Part shown: positions 21,269 through 33,983 of the stretch, in pieces | Numbering within the stretch: the first letter of the stretch is position 1 | How the letters are laid out: the number at the start of each line of letters is the position of its first letter | DNA from: Gymnopilus junonius | Lineage: Eukaryota > Basidiomycota > Agaricomycetes > Agaricales > Galerinaceae | DNA: 64,000 nucleotides | Reading direction: 5' to 3' | NCBI GenBank assembly: GCA_015501075.1 | Contig: JADNYJ010000004.1 | Span: forward strand, 1-64,000 | The notes under the pieces: generated by a model | What the model was told of the DNA's origin: nothing | The model's database searches: none | Seen by the model: the letters and a program-made list of their open reading frames with translations, nothing else | Translations under genes and position numbers: made by a program

Positions 21269-22568
21269 CTACTCGAAGGACAGCCCGCCATTGATAGAGA
21301 CCTATGTCAAGTACGTTTTCAGTTTCCCAGTTTCTTCAAAAGTATATCTGCTATCGACTTACGCTTTGACCTTTATCAGGTTAAGTCAGCATTAATTTGC
21401 CGATGCATAAGATGAGTTTTCATACCTGTGATCATCGCAGCGTCCTCCGAAACTAAATACGATACCAGACCAGCAATTTCATCTGCCCTCAAGTCTCGGC
21501 CAAGCGGAATCATCGACTTGCGAGGCTTATAAAAACAATGAGACGACGATTAGCAGAGAGAATTTGGATGATGTACCTCAGATGGAGTTGGTTCCTTCTC
21601 TCCGTTAATTTTCCTAGCCGTTTGGCGTAAATCTTGGACTAGTATTGCAAGAAATTATCAATAAACATATGCCTAGCATGAAGTGATGGATGATACTGAC
21701 GCATATCGGTGTCAACCGCTCCTGTAGGTCATTGAAGTGAGAACTAATAGTTGAGGGCGATCTCCTATCAAATAACCTCACCCGGAGCATAGGCATTGAC
21801 GGTAATCCGGTGTGGTGCTAATTCAGTAGCTGTATCACGATCACAAATGTTCATTTGCAGTGCTCCGCAAGTTAGCGACTACACACTGGCCTGCTGCTTG
21901 AGTCAAACCTCGTACGGCAAATTTGCTGGTACTATATGCGCCAAGAAGTCGGGTAGCTCCATTGTATTTGTCAGGGGGATATGACACGGGAAAATTAGCG
22001 AGAAGATACCTTTCTTTCCAGCCAGAGATGAAGCGCCAATAATTCTACCGCCCTTTCCTTGTTTGATCATTTGGAGCCCCGCGTGCTTGTAGCAGAAGAA
22101 TACACCGTCAACGTTGACTGCGAATAGCCGGTGGAAATCCTCGGCCGTTGCTAACACTGAGTAAGCGATTCGGTATCCACGAAAAGAGGAAGTAGAAGGC
22201 TTACTCTCAAAGAAAGGTTTCGTTATACATATTCCTGCGTTTGCGACCATCTACGCGGGGGGTATGGTATTGGATCTATATCCTTCGCATATCATTCAAT
22301 CTTCAAATGGACATACGACATCAAGATCTCCCATTTGTTCCACCACGGCGCTAATCATCGTTTCTACCTCCTCCTCCACAGATACGTTTGCCGGGAAAAT
22401 CAGGGACACCCTCCCAAGCTTCACAATTTCTGCGCGCAGTTCTTCCAAGTCATTTTTCTGGGTTGCAAGGTCGTTAATGGCAACGTCGAATCCATCTTTC
22501 GCTAGTCGTAATGCTATTGCTCGTCCTATTCCACGCGAAGATCCAGTAACCAATGCTACTCCGGTCAT
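21269..22568 (-). CDS. NAD(P)-dependent short-chain dehydrogenase/reductase (acetoin/diacetyl reductase-like)
   Basis: Ten exons on the minus strand join to a 783-nt frame of 260 aa, the usual size of a classical SDR: 22317-22568, 22205-22250, 22010-22156, 21891-21956, 21782-21829, 21701-21721, 21577-21638, 21426-21525, 21363-21370 and 21269-21301. Motifs in order: cofactor loop [14 protein letters not shown] near the N-terminus, NAG in VANAGI (about residue 88), catalytic Ser in IIGASS, and YSTSK (catalytic Tyr and Lys). The C-terminus is SVSINGGLSFE. Such enzymes reduce small carbonyls with NAD(P)H in the cytosol. Diacetyl/acetoin reductase is a guess from overall resemblance. The start MTG is chosen to match the paralogue; an in-frame ATG lies 6 nt upstream at 22574. 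Oddities are a GC-AG intron (donor 21890) and an 8-nt micro-exon (21363-21370). Confidence 0.85.
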
Positions 22569-22976
22569 GAGCAATATCCAAGACTAGGAAGAAGAGATTG
22601 TTGGTAAACTAAGACATAACGATGGGTCATTGGGCGTTTTATAGCGCAAGAGACAACGTGAGAAGAGCCCGAGGGAGTCAGGCCGTGTCTGAATAATGCT
22701 CTAGTATCATCCTCGCCATGCCGTCTAGGGATGGCATCATCGTGATGACACACTTTGAATGTCATACTGAAATTAAACGTGAACTTAGCCACGAAGACAA
22801 ATTTTGAGTAATAAAAATCCAAAGGAAAGTAGGTTAGCAAGACTGGAAGAATATGATGTATGGTAAATGAAAACAATTGTTCATTATGTCCATATAGCAG
22901 TACATGATCAAATGTTACGACAATTGAGCGGCTTCAAAAAGATATTTATCGCGAATCCGAGATTCTATATAGAAAT

Positions 22977-24062
22977 CTAGAAGGAAACTTTGCTGACAGT
23001 CTTGTAGAATGCCTCGCCCTGGATGGTGGCTACCTCGAGTTCGAGCGCAGAGGGTTGACGAGATCCAGTGGGGTTCGTGACAGTTCCAGCCCCCCATGGA
23101 GAACCTACAGCGTACAAGGATGATGAGTAATCACGCCGCCTGGAATGGGTGGAAGAAGACTAACCGCCATGAACTTCCTCAACGCCTGTCAACAGAGCGA
23201 AGGCGGTGGAGTAACCGAAAGGCACGTAGAGGATACCGTGGTGGGCCAAAGTCGATAAAGAGGAAAGGACTGTCACCTCCTGTCCTCCTCCCAGGCCAGC
23301 GGTGGAGACGAAAAATCCAGCATACTTGCCTGCAAGCTTTCCCGATTGCCACAACTGTCCAGTGGAGTCCCAGAACGACTATATAGAAGAAGTGAATTAG
23401 AATCATCGTGTCGCCTCTTGAGATATAAATGGAACATTATCCCAACCTTCCATTGAGCAGGCATGCTTCCGTAGCGAGTGGGAATACCGAGGAGGAAGGC
23501 ATCGAAGGTGGCCAAAATATCGGGCGTGATGATGGGGTAAGCGGCCTTGGGAGGCGCGTACATCTTGGCGAGGATGTCCTCAGATAAGGTCTCGGCAACC
23601 CTGTACGCCGTCGTCAGATGTGATTGCACGCACACTGAAGGGATTGTAAACGCACTGGTAAATCTCAGCCTTTCCTCCAGCTTTCTCAATTCCAGCCTTC
23701 TCAGCCTCGGCCACTGAGAGTGAGTTCGATCAGGGGGTCATTCATGAGCAAGAAAGGGTGAGGAACGTACGCTTGGCAACGTGGCCGTACATAGAGTAGA
23801 TGATAATAGCGACTTTGGGGGCCATCGGGAGAGGTGCTTCGGTAGTCGTCAACGGGGGTAGTGTCGGTGCTGGTGTGGATGAGACGGGTGCAGCTGGTAC
23901 TTGGGATGGTTGGGATGGAGGAGCCGAATTCGACTCGCTTTTTGTACCTGCTCCATTTCGGGCTGATGTCGGTTTTGTCTCCTTTTCTGTATTGTCCGAG
24001 AAATTGTTCTTCTGCTTTTTACTTGGGAAGCACATGTCGTAAAATGGGCAAAGCAAAGCCAC
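22977..24062 (-). CDS. NAD(P)H:quinone oxidoreductase, flavodoxin-like (WrbA/Pst2/Ycp4 family)
   Basis: Five exons (23771-24062, 23656-23713, 23447-23600, 23165-23378, 22977-23104) join in frame to 281 aa. The N-terminal 80 residues are a low-complexity Ser/Pro/Thr extension after [16 protein letters not shown], whose cysteines could be lipidation sites. The FMN-binding flavodoxin fold begins [14 protein letters not shown] and continues with [29 protein letters not shown], and [18 protein letters not shown], all diagnostic of WrbA-type quinone reductases. The C-terminus is [18 protein letters not shown]. These tetrameric FMN enzymes reduce quinones by two electrons and protect against oxidative stress, usually at the plasma membrane or eisosomes in fungi. 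It lies head to tail behind the SDR pair, on the same strand, about 0.4 kb away. Confidence 0.9.
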
Positions 24063-27000
24063 CCCCTTGTCCTAATGATGTCTTATGTCGGACGGTGGCG
24101 GACTGATTACTTATATCTGAAAGCCCATCACGATGGCCGTCATACGTGAAGCTATTCTAGGGCGACCGTGTGAGATGGATTTGACAAATTAGAGTACGGC
24201 CACCTGACAGCCGCTTCTACGAATGATCGGGCTGCTTACTGCATTCTAGTCCTTTATATGAGCAAGGTTACCAGGCAAGGCACTCGATTACGAAGATATT
24301 CGTGTAGATGACGTTGAGCGCATTTGAACAGGTAGGAGGAGTTGGTAGTCGATGACAAAGGTGAGCTCCTGTCGGGCGTATAAAATGTTTGAGAACGCGA
24401 TGGCAACAATATAGATGAACCGGACAATTGCCAGAAAAGGAATCCATTTTCCCGTTCTATCAGGGGAATATATTTAGGCGGACAAGCCTACGCCGATCAC
24501 CGCTCGGAATCCTATAGACCTCTATGGACTGCTTTGACATAAAAAAATTTGTGCGCGAGAGTAGCCTTCACGTTGATCCCTGCGCTATGAATCCTAGAGT
24601 ACAAATTACCAAGCTACCCTTTCTCTTCAATAACAAAGGGTATCATCTCGGTGGCCGACTTTCGATTCGACTATATAATTGGGGTACGGTTTGTACATTT
24701 ATAGGAATTCATTCCCGGCGCCTTAGCTTCTATTCGAAACTGTAAAATTAGAGTCGAAGAGCGTGGGTTATTAAAAACCACTTATATTTTTGCGGATAGG
24801 ACTTGTGTATCTACCATATGCGTCGGAACCGCATTAGTTAACTACCTTCCCTCATACCCAGCGAATTAGTGCACGTATATACATCGCCAAGGGTACACCA
24901 CAACCAAAACGCGTTCGGTGGAACACATCTATACCACATTTTCCCACAATTTCATTGTTCCCCGAAGAGCAGTGAAAGGATTCTCATTGACGGTGTACTG
25001 CGGCCAAACCCTAACGAGGATGGTATTTCTCATGATTTTACTAGTAGACACACTTTTACGTGCGCACCACGTTCTGCATATTGTTCTTGGAAGTAATATT
25101 GACTGGTGAATGTCCGTGTTTCTCAGATGCTCAAAGGAGTCGACAGCTTTAACAGCGCACACGCCTAAACATATACTCCAATCAACAATTCAAGGACCTC
25201 CGCAGTGAGTACACCTTTACTAGCAGATTTAAGTGTCGCTGTGCTATTCGAGTATATCAGCTTAAACCTTTTGCACTAGGTCATTATGGGTACGAACTTC
25301 CTCACTTTTAGTTCTCTGACGCCCGAACGAAACTGGGCGCCACGGATGGGAAAATAAAGAGGCATAGTCGCGATCATTGGTCTGGAGGTAAAGAAAAATA
25401 TAAATACTGAGTCGAACTGTACATACTTTCCTTTCCTTCTCTTCGGCCATGCCACAAACATGTATGAACGGAGAAAATCAACCCAACTGCGATTACTTCG
25501 TTATCTTATCTCAGTCTTAAGTGGCGGTGCTGTATGACACATCCACTTTTTTTTCTTGCTCTCCACTTTGACGTTACCTTCCTTTGCACGAATTCGACTC
25601 CTTACTCTGGTCTCATCCCGGCATCTCATTATACAAGCATCTAAGTTTCAAGATGCTAAGCCTGGTCCGCCTACCTGGTAGAGGTATTTGCTCCAAGCCT
25701 CCACTATAGGACACCTATTCTTAAAACCTCGAAACTTTTATTTACGGTTCAACGCCACCCTTTCACCGGGCTCACGTCGCCCAGGATCGGCTGTTAGTCA
25801 ATCATTGTTGGGCTCCCATTACCAGGCGCATCCTACCTGACCTTAACGAGCCCAAAGTTCGGGGAAAGATGAGGAATGCAGGTACGATTGTTCAGCACTT
25901 TTTTCATTCACGTCGATTCATACTGCACATTCTTCCATTTGCGGCGCATCCACAATTTGCTTACCATCAAGAAGTCCGTGGCGTTGATGGAAGTAATACT
26001 CCTTCAGTCCCTCAAGTGCTATCACCATCGAATTAACTCGAAACTGATCAGAAGACGCTAGACTTACAGAGTACAGTGGATCTGGACATCACGGCACAGT
26101 CAACTCGAAATGAGATAGATACCCTCTGACGGCGGGTTGGAATGTACAGGTGGAATGTGATGGACAGATGGGCGCTATCTCCTTGGGTCGGGCTGGATGC
26201 TGGACGCAGCAGATAAGACTCTCTCATTACTCATCAGCGGTTCAAAGCCATTTACTCGGGATAGTACACGTAGATTTGTGCTTTGAAAGGTGAATAGTGA
26301 CTAACCAACTAGCACTAGGTTCAGGCGATAGCTGGGGGGTCTTTCGGCATGAGAAGTAAGTAATTGAATTTCTCCTCCGGTCTAATTACCAGGCATCGAT
26401 TGTAGCGTAACCTGGTAAGCCTTTTTCTTTCATAAATTTCAATATGCTTGTTGTCTCATCTTCTGACTCCCCAGTTTTCAAATCCGTCCTTATCAACATC
26501 TCGAACTCTCAAATCCCGTTTATCACGTACATACGTGCCATCCATTCATCGATTTGATGACGTTAGGGTAATCTTTTATAGTGCCGTCATCCATTTAAAC
26601 GTCGCCTTATCCGATTGCTCTGGCGTTCACTTGTTATGACCGAAACTTCTCCATTTCTCTATACTCTTTTCCCGGCGCCCTCACCACAACCTCGTTTCAG
26701 AGAACGTACTTGTTTCATTCTGCTTATTTTTTGTACCCCTCTAGGCTAAACTCTGGCCGCTATGGCGTTGCTCTGGTGACTGGCCTCGAGATATCTGGTC
26801 AACGCTTAATGTACGCTTTTCGCCACCGCGTCTTCAATCTGTTTCGAAGCCTCCAAAGCCGGACGAAAATGCCGATCATCCCGGAAATGCGTTACCCGCC
26901 AGGCGCGAGGGCAATTTTGGTCACCGACGTCGGCGTTACGTTACTGTGACTCGGTAGTAACAACACGTGCCCCTGCCACGGACCTCCACCAAGGCCTTCA

Positions 27001-27460
27001 GCTTTCCGATATTTGACGTTCCTACGTCTATGTGCTGTAGTAAGTACTACGAGCTTGTTCTTCCTGATCTTTGTGCGCTCCTTCACCAGTAATAATCTGG
27101 TCCTTGGGTCAGTCGTCATAGCTCGTCATCGTCCTCAGTATCGTTTTTAGTTTCTTGTTCTCGAAATGTTGCGCTGATAGTCTTGGCTAAGGAAATAGTG
27201 AAGATGGGCGATACCACGACGTGTATATCTAATCATACTGTATTCAAATCTACTTCCTACAATAAACGAGGTTTCGGAAATTGGAACTGCTCCTATTTAC
27301 TCTAATTCGAAAGTTGAGACAGAATTGAGCGGCTATCGATGTTCGCCGTGCTTCCTTGATTTGTCACCCGCCATACCTTGGGACCGACGCCTGTATAAAG
27401 CCCCTGCTCACTGACTGAATCGGATTTTATCGGCTTGTAAACGGAAGGCATTTTTTTCCA
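24063..27460. other. Long gene-poor stretch
   Basis: 3.4 kb with no supported gene. All frames are short and lack domain-like composition or consistent intron signals. Near 26405-26450 a block resembling ACCTGGTAAGCC plus a pyrimidine run recalls the flank of the F-box duplication units, so the right end may be a decayed version of that flank, leading into the F-box pseudogene. Confidence 0.4.
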
Positions 27461-28041
27461 ATATATCCCTACCGAGCTTCGACTGCATTGTTTCTGATAT
27501 ATGACCGTCGAGACTCTCATCGCAGCATGTGCAGTCTGCTCAGACTGGCGTCGACTCGTCCCATTGGCTGACATCGACTACCTTCGCCGCCGCCTTCTCA
27601 ACTTGTATTGGCACATAGTCAACAATCCAAAACCAGACAAGAAAGCTCGGGCATATTATCGAAGAAACATTAATAACCGCTTTGACAGGGAAGCATATAT
27701 CAGCTGGCAATACCGCGTTATTTCGCATTTGGGTTCTGGAGTGGCCGGCCAGATTGGCGGTGCATGGTATATGGCCTGGATTACCCTTCACCGAGTGCTA
27801 CCTCGACACGACGGCGACGGGTGGCTCGTCTCGGAAATATGGCACTAATTATATGGCCGCACTACAGCCAGAGATCGACACCCTCATACACAACTCAAGA
27901 TGCCCATGCGTCAATCCTGTACCGTCTCTGTGCATTCGGTGCATAAGACGTGGATGGCATCTTGATAAATTCTCCCGAGATTCAAGTCGTCCGCAAGCCA
28001 AGGTACATCTTAAAACCTCTGCTAATATTACCTCACGTTGA
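27461..28041 (+). pseudogene. F-box-like family, degenerate copy 5
   Basis: Homology starts in the F-box (CCTACCGAGCTTCGACTGCA, about 27470). There TCG is changed to TGA within CFSYM, giving a stop. The body reads VETLIAACAVCSDWRRLVPL and ARAYYRRNINNRFDREAYIS. Then a deletion near 27705-27720 shifts the frame before the family block IWVLEWPARLAVHGIWPGLP and DTTATGGSSRKYG. The C-terminal exon is partly retained but diverges after 28000. It shares specific changes with copies 2 and 3 but is clearly non-functional. Confidence 0.85.
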
Positions 28042-28322
28042 AGTTGTCCTGTCCTGTTATCTTCTAGCTTTCGGTAGTATCACGATGTCGACGTAACTGC
28101 TAAAACTAACATTGTCAAAGAAGGGTACTTGATGCAGAGCATTCTTCAATATTTGTTCTAATGCTGAAACCAATCATATTATACCATATTATTTCCAATG
28201 GGTAGATGAAAAGTCACTAAAGTTATACGGCATGAGTAAACTCCAACTAGACAAAAAGCATTTCACATATAAATAATACGAAGTGTTAAGTCCAACGAAT
28301 GTCAATCAAAGTTGAAAGTGCA

Positions 28323-28886
28323 TCAATGCTGGAGAATGATATGCAACCGCTTAATCCCGCGGGTGCAGTAACTGTAAATGGGCACCGGAGATACGAGCAT
28401 CTGTATAGATCGTATTGGGTCAGGCTTCACAGGCAAGGAAGGGAGGTGTTTGGCGGCGTCTGCGATATGTTGGTTAGAAATGGCACCTTGTTGATCGGCC
28501 AGCAGCTGATTACGGCTGGTATCAATATTTGGGTTAAGAACACCTTGCAAAGCAACTTGAGTATTCCTGATCCCAGCGTCATTATAGGCATTCGCAGCAC
28601 CAAGGTGGGCTATCGTCGCTTTAGCATGATTTTTCGAATCCGCAGCACTTGCGCCGGATGCCATGGCGTGCTGAGTGGACTGCTCGGCTGCAGGATCATC
28701 GACGGCCTGGTTTGAATGTTGGGTGTGATAATTGACCATGTCCTTGTGATGTTGGGACATAGCCTGATGATAAGCAGCTTTGTCTTTAAATTCTTGTGCG
28801 GCTTGGTCATTACCAGCGTTTTTCCAGGCAACTGCCGCTTCGAGGTTCTTTTTCTCGGCTCCGGCATGAGCAAGGGCGGTGTGCAT
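28323..28886 (-). CDS. His/Ala/Gln-rich hypothetical protein
   Basis: An open minus-strand frame of 187 codons starts at MHTALAHAGAEKKNLEAAVA. It is rich in Ala, His, Asn and Gln (for example AYHQAMSQHHKDMVNYHTQH) with a heptad-like spacing that suggests long amphipathic helices. The frame continues upstream for about 11 codons to a possible acceptor (AAATAG) at about 28923, so a 5' exon may be missing. The C-terminal 30 residues differ in composition and may be intronic. There is no signal peptide or known domain. The codon composition and length make it a likely gene; the function is unknown. Confidence 0.5.
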   Translation of the reverse strand: MHTALAHAGAEKKNLEAAVAWKNAGNDQAAQEFKDKAAYHQAMSQHHKDMVNYHTQHSNQAVDDPAAEQSTQHAMASGASAADSKNHAKATIAHLGAANAYNDAGIRNTQVALQGVLNPNIDTSRNQLLADQQGAISNQHIADAAKHLPSLPVKPDPIRSIQMLVSPVPIYSYCTRGIKRLHIILQH

Positions 28887-30304
28887 GTGGTCGAGGGCAG
28901 CTTCTTGATGAGTTGTGCGACGCTATTTATTTAAGAAAGATAAGCACTCGTTGATGGTCAATGGTTCAAAGACTGACTTCGAGGACTGTGTCCCAGTCAA
29001 GCGAAAACTGGGCCACAACGACTCCGAAAAAGATAGCGCAATATATATAAAACGGAAGGCGAACATTGATGGAACTTATAGATAGAGTTCTGAGGCAAAG
29101 GTTAATGTAATGGCCAGGAATGTGCGATGTGGTATATACCTGGGATGATAAAGTGATTTAGAATGCTGTAGGTAAAATTGTTGGGTAGACACTGCAATGA
29201 ACACGATGCCTTATATACCCCTGCTAAATCTTCACATAAACGCAAGTTGAAATAGCATTTCAAGCGGACCTTTTTCGCTATGAACTCAGAAAATCAAACG
29301 AGTGTGGCAATGCGAAAGTGCAAACTCGACCGCAACATGTTCCATGGAAATAAGCTCGTCATTCTCGTACCTACACACTGTCACCGCTCATGGGTAGGCT
29401 TTAAAATTCCGGATTCCTGCTTGACGCACGATAAAAAGAGAGAGGATAACGGAGAGAGTAGCTATAAGTCTACGGCCGTTCAGGCTATATAGACTGCACC
29501 GTGTACGGTAGACGGCCGTATAGGTACTGTGGGCTGTCTGCACGAGGCTACTCGTAAGAGTATATCGGACTCAACTCCCGCATTCCGGTGTCCGATCCTT
29601 ATAGCACACGGACCCTTCATGAAAACGTAGTGATAGGTGAAATCTGAATTAGCTCTTAGGATAATTTGTAAGTCGGACATTTGAACACTTAGCTAACAAC
29701 TTACGAGGGAGTAAAAGCTGAAAAAACCGGACCAAAATCATCTGAAATTGTAAAGCAAGGTCGAATTCCGCTGAAGTTACATCTTTATCCAGTGAGATCC
29801 ATCAGATTTGGGATTCAGGACAGCAGGAAAACATCCGACGCCTCGACACGCAGCCGGTAATCAAGGCCACGTGATAAGCGCGTCCTTGCTCAGGGGCCTT
29901 GTTCTCTCCCAATTGAGGTCTGTGCCGAAAATCCGTACGCAAGGGAGAGGCTCAAATGATATACTTCATCTAAAATTTTCTATAAAACCTTGAGTATTAG
30001 TAGAAAGATAGGGGTCCATGGTACTAGACACTCGACTCGAGCACGACTAGTCAATATTTCTACCTTGGCTTCATTTTGGGTTCATTGTCTATTTGAATTC
30101 ATAATTTAGACGTTCAGTCAGTTTCAGTTCAGTTCATTGGCGATATCACGTTAATTTTATAATTAATATTGGACGACTGAGTAACACGATTCAAGAAAAG
30201 AGGCCTAGGCAGGATAAAATTTAAAATATCGTAGCAATGCCATAAGATAAAACTAAAATACCTTACAAAGATCCGAATATATTTAGGACTTTAGCAAAGG
30301 CCAG
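28887..30304. other. Intergenic, no gene seen
   Basis: AT-rich sequence with only short frames. No repeat or RNA gene recognised. Confidence 0.45.
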
Positions 30305-30485
30305 CTACGACCCCTCACGCTCATAACTCATACTCATACTCATGCCCATGCTCATGCTCGCCCTCCTCCAGCCTCGACCCCTCATATCCAGCCTCACATC
30401 CAAATCCCTCATTCGCAACGACAACGCCCCGATTCCAAAGCATCCACCTTCTCCCTCACCCCCTCCCGCTCCGCCTCCTCCGCTT

Positions 30486-31983
30486 TCATCCGAGCATCTC
30501 GCAACATCCACGGATCTCATCCGGCGGGACGAGGATATACGGAAGTGCGAGGAGCATGTCGAACGCATCCGGTTCGTCTCTCTTCTTTTTCTTGGTCGTA
30601 GTCTCCTTGGTGCTAGTTGGAGTGGGAGTGGGAGTGCGAGTGCGAGTGCGAGCCCCTATCCGGGTGTGCTTGGTCAAACACGTCCTTTCCACGTTAATGA
30701 GACAGCGTCGGAGAATTCTGGCGCGCCCCGAAGTGGTTGCAGTACGGCTGCTGGTGTATGTGAAGTCAAAGAGAGTGGACGGGGGCCCACTTGGGTGGCG
30801 GCCCATTGTTCGGTGTCGGAGTCGGAATCTGGAGTGTCGTTATCGGGGTTTGGGTCTGCTGCGTCTTGGTCACGGTCTTGCGTCCGCGTCAGCAGTGTCG
30901 GAACCGCTCCAACCCCACTGATGACGACGCAGGGGGGGGTACCAGAAGGAGGCCCACCGAGTCCACCGAGTATAGAGGGTGAGGTGGGTTTGAACAGGTG
31001 CGTTGTGTACCTTTTCTCTTCTGGTGACTCGGAAGCGAGGGGGTCGATGTCGGATGTGGATAGGGCAAAGTTGGGTGTCCGTGTTTTTCGGTGCATCAAA
31101 GGCGAAGTCGAAGGTCAGCGTCGGGATATCATTACAGTGGAAGCACTATACAAACATCGAACGTACCGGTAAAAACGCGACATGCCGACCTACCCACCGA
31201 CTAGTGAGCTTGTTGAGGAGGATCCCATTTTGGATGCTGTCGATTTCCTGGACGATGCCCTCCCCGGAAGGGTGTCGGCTGCGGTGGCGGGTGTAGGTGG
31301 TAATGTACTGTACTTTCGCCAGGGCAATGAGTAAGACTTCTGAGAAATGGATATGCGAAGGAAGAGGTAAGGCTTCGGCGAACGTGGACATACCAAATCG
31401 CCTTTACTACGAGGTAAGAGGTGCACGGCGTCGCAAACGATCTCTTTCAACCCTGTGAGGACGCAGTGTTTCCCGACCCTTTCTGCCACGATAGAGGAGA
31501 ATTGAGACCGCCGAGGGGTAGTTTCACTCGAGCTACTCGAGCTACTCGAGGCGAAGTCTGCGCTGGTGTGCGCTGGGACGTCGTTGTAGATGTTGGGATC
31601 GACAGGGAACATCCGCAGCTTCTCCTCGTCGGTGGTATGGTAATACAGCACAGTAGACTCGGATGGGAGGGCAGCATCGTGGTCTATGGCATCGTATGAA
31701 TCGCAACTGGAGGAATTTGAAAGATCGCCCTGTGCGCCGAGGATGGCGCCCATGACGTAGCGGATCCATTTGAACGGTTTACGGGAGAACTGGAGCTCGG
31801 TGAGGGTTTCGAGTGGGAGGGTGAGACAGGGACCCAGTGCCAGTTGCTGGCGTCGGGATCTATGGAGGTGGAGGTGGAGGTGGGGAAATCGGAGGAGAGC
31901 GATATGGCGTGAGGGAGCGACGCGTAGACTTTGATTTGATTCTGGTTCGGATTCAGATTCTCTGGGAGGGGAGTCGAGGACAT
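30486..31983 (-). pseudogene. HNH-endonuclease-like domain protein, probably disrupted
   Basis: The minus strand encodes the parts of a protein type common in Agaricomycetes. They are an N-terminal MSSTPLPENLNPNQNQIKVY...NWHWVPV segment, then LETLTELQFSRKPFKWIRYV and MGAILGAQGDLSNSSSC, then the HNH-like core CVLTGLKEIVCDAVHLLPRS followed by KGD. An intron (donor about 31390) leads to ALAKVQYITTYTRHRS and IDSIQNGILLNKLTSR, then RTPNFALSTSDIDPLASES, and the C-terminal FDMLLALPYILVPPDEIRG ending near 30486. Two joins fail. The N-terminal segment and the core are in different frames at about 31800 with no convincing intron, and no AG acceptor exists before TPNFALSTSD. The gene is therefore probably decayed, although exon signals may have been missed. 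An HNH fold suggests a nuclease-like metal site; activity is not implied. The opposite strand shows long spurious GC-rich frames. Confidence 0.6.
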
Positions 31984-32161
31984 GATGGATTAAGAAGAGA
32001 ATGTGGGTGTATGGGTGGGTTATTGCCCGAGGACTTGAATTGTCATTGGACATTGTATTGAATATTGAGACAGTTGTGGGGCGGTGTGGATGATGAGTCA
32101 AGTACAAGCATGTATCATCGCAGTGCAGCAGGAATTTCCACTGGATAGGATTAGAAGACAC

Positions 32162-33983
32162 TAATATGAAACTGAATGGTATTTAGTCCCTGCTTACCAG
32201 CCTTTCCTAGTCAGGGACTTGATATCTGCCGAGAAAAAGAAAACCAAGTCGAGTGGCGTGTTCGGTTATCTTATCTCATCGCGGTGGGTAGCGGTCACGG
32301 TGCTGCGTGACAAATCCAACTGTCCCTAACCTCCACATCGAACTCCTCCCATCCTTTCACGACTTCAGCTTCCACTTCCACTTCCCCTAATGCACACGCA
32401 ATCAACAACAGCGCGTCGTTTACATAATGCTGAACCGATAGACCACCGTGATCCTCCAAGTTGATCAACAAACATATTTTCCTCATACCGAAACGCGACC
32501 AGCTCTGTTGTTCTCGACATTTCCTCAAGCCTGGATTGCGTTCCAAAGCCTGAGGTCATTGAGGGAAGGATGTCTCCTGGGCCAGGATAAGTAAGGTAGG
32601 CTATCGTTTATCTGGTATTCAAACGCCCTTGGTTCTGATTCAGCTTCTCGGGTTTGGAATGGCCAGATCGTTACTAGTTCTGCATTGACTCACTCTAATT
32701 TCGACTCGCCTGTCTGTGGAAATTTTAACGGCCAAGTTGTAGAAATACGGCTACGATTTCGATATATATAAATGGCTTAGCCTTCTCCGGGCATCACAAG
32801 CTCCGGGTTCGATACTGGATGCTGGATGCTGTATGCCGTATATATGCGATGCGTGCTCTTGTACGTTGCGGAGTCAGTTCATTACAAAAACCACTCAATC
32901 AAAGTAATCGCGTTTGATTGCAGTCACGATGATTCAGCACCCATGTTTGATAACATAGTCCCTATAGGTCCATCAGAGAAAAATAGCACATCAGCTCATC
33001 TGGAGTTTATCCCATTTCTTCCTTCGGCGATGACACTGTGATCTATTGTCCCGTGCCATACAAGAACTGCGCATTGTAACTTTCTGTCGCCGATGGCACG
33101 AGTGGCCTTGGGAGCTTGAAGCTTGATGAACGGAATGACGACACCCTTTTTCTGATCTTCCATAGCTCTGGTATTCAAATGAAATTCAAATCATCTGGGA
33201 CGCTGACTGCGCCACCCCATACGGGAATTATTATTAGTAAGCTTGAGAGTTAGGCTCGAGAGTTGACCGAGGTAAAGTGCATCTTTCCCAGCCTTTTCAG
33301 ACTATAAATCTTATTGTACACGTCTTTCCAAGTTCCGTCCACATCGTCTCAACAGCCAGATGGAAAGTATGTACCTTCCAATTTCAGTTCACCTCCATCG
33401 CTGCCAAACGCGTTCTCTGTGGTCTTGACTCTTGATGGTCCCTGAAGCTCAAGGACCGAAAGTGGTAGGTATATTGGAGAAGGACGCAATCTATGTATGA
33501 CCTTCCGATTTCCAACTCGTTTTTCATTCTGCAGTTTTTTCATTGGAATAGACGATTCAAATATTCACTAGTCATGTTTCGGCGTTCCGAGACCCCCAAA
33601 AGTCCAGCTGCCGCTTGGAAGATTCTATCACTTTCCTCTTATCTGGTTCGGCTTTGTTTTATGCTGCTGGGCTCCTTATTCTCCTTCCTGTGGCCTGATA
33701 CGGTACCTGGTAATGTGTCTCAATTCGAACTAATTCGGATTACCCCAAAGGCCGTGCGCGACGATCACGTGCCGATACTCCTGTCCCCCCCTCCCCTTTG
33801 AGGTCGTCGATCTCCTTATTCCTCTGCCGGTGCTTTCTTTGTATTCTACGCTTGTACCTCTTCTTTGATCGAAGCGAAGCGAGGTTTGGGTCTTGTCCCT
33901 CCTTATTCTTTTGTTGTCAGATAGGTGCAGTGTATGTCTCAGTGAGTGGTCATATGCAATTTAACGTGAATCAAACAAAGTAA
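32162..33983. other. Gene-poor stretch with weak minus-strand coding signal
   Basis: Minus-strand frames at about 32290-32560 (ALLLIACALGEVEVEAEVVK) and 32996-33543 (including LPLSVLELQGPSRVKTTENA and VVIPFIKLQAPKATRAIGD, linked by a possible GTACAT...TATAG intron) look mildly coding-like. They cannot be assembled or recognised. A GACGATCACGTG motif at 33760-33771 matches the motif upstream of F-box copies 2 and 3. Confidence 0.3.

Noticed and set aside
30342..31172. Long plus-strand frame (276 codons) opposite the HNH-like gene
   Set aside because: It is antisense to recognisable HNH-family motifs; GC-rich Pro/Ser/Gly composition reflects the complementary strand of a coding region.
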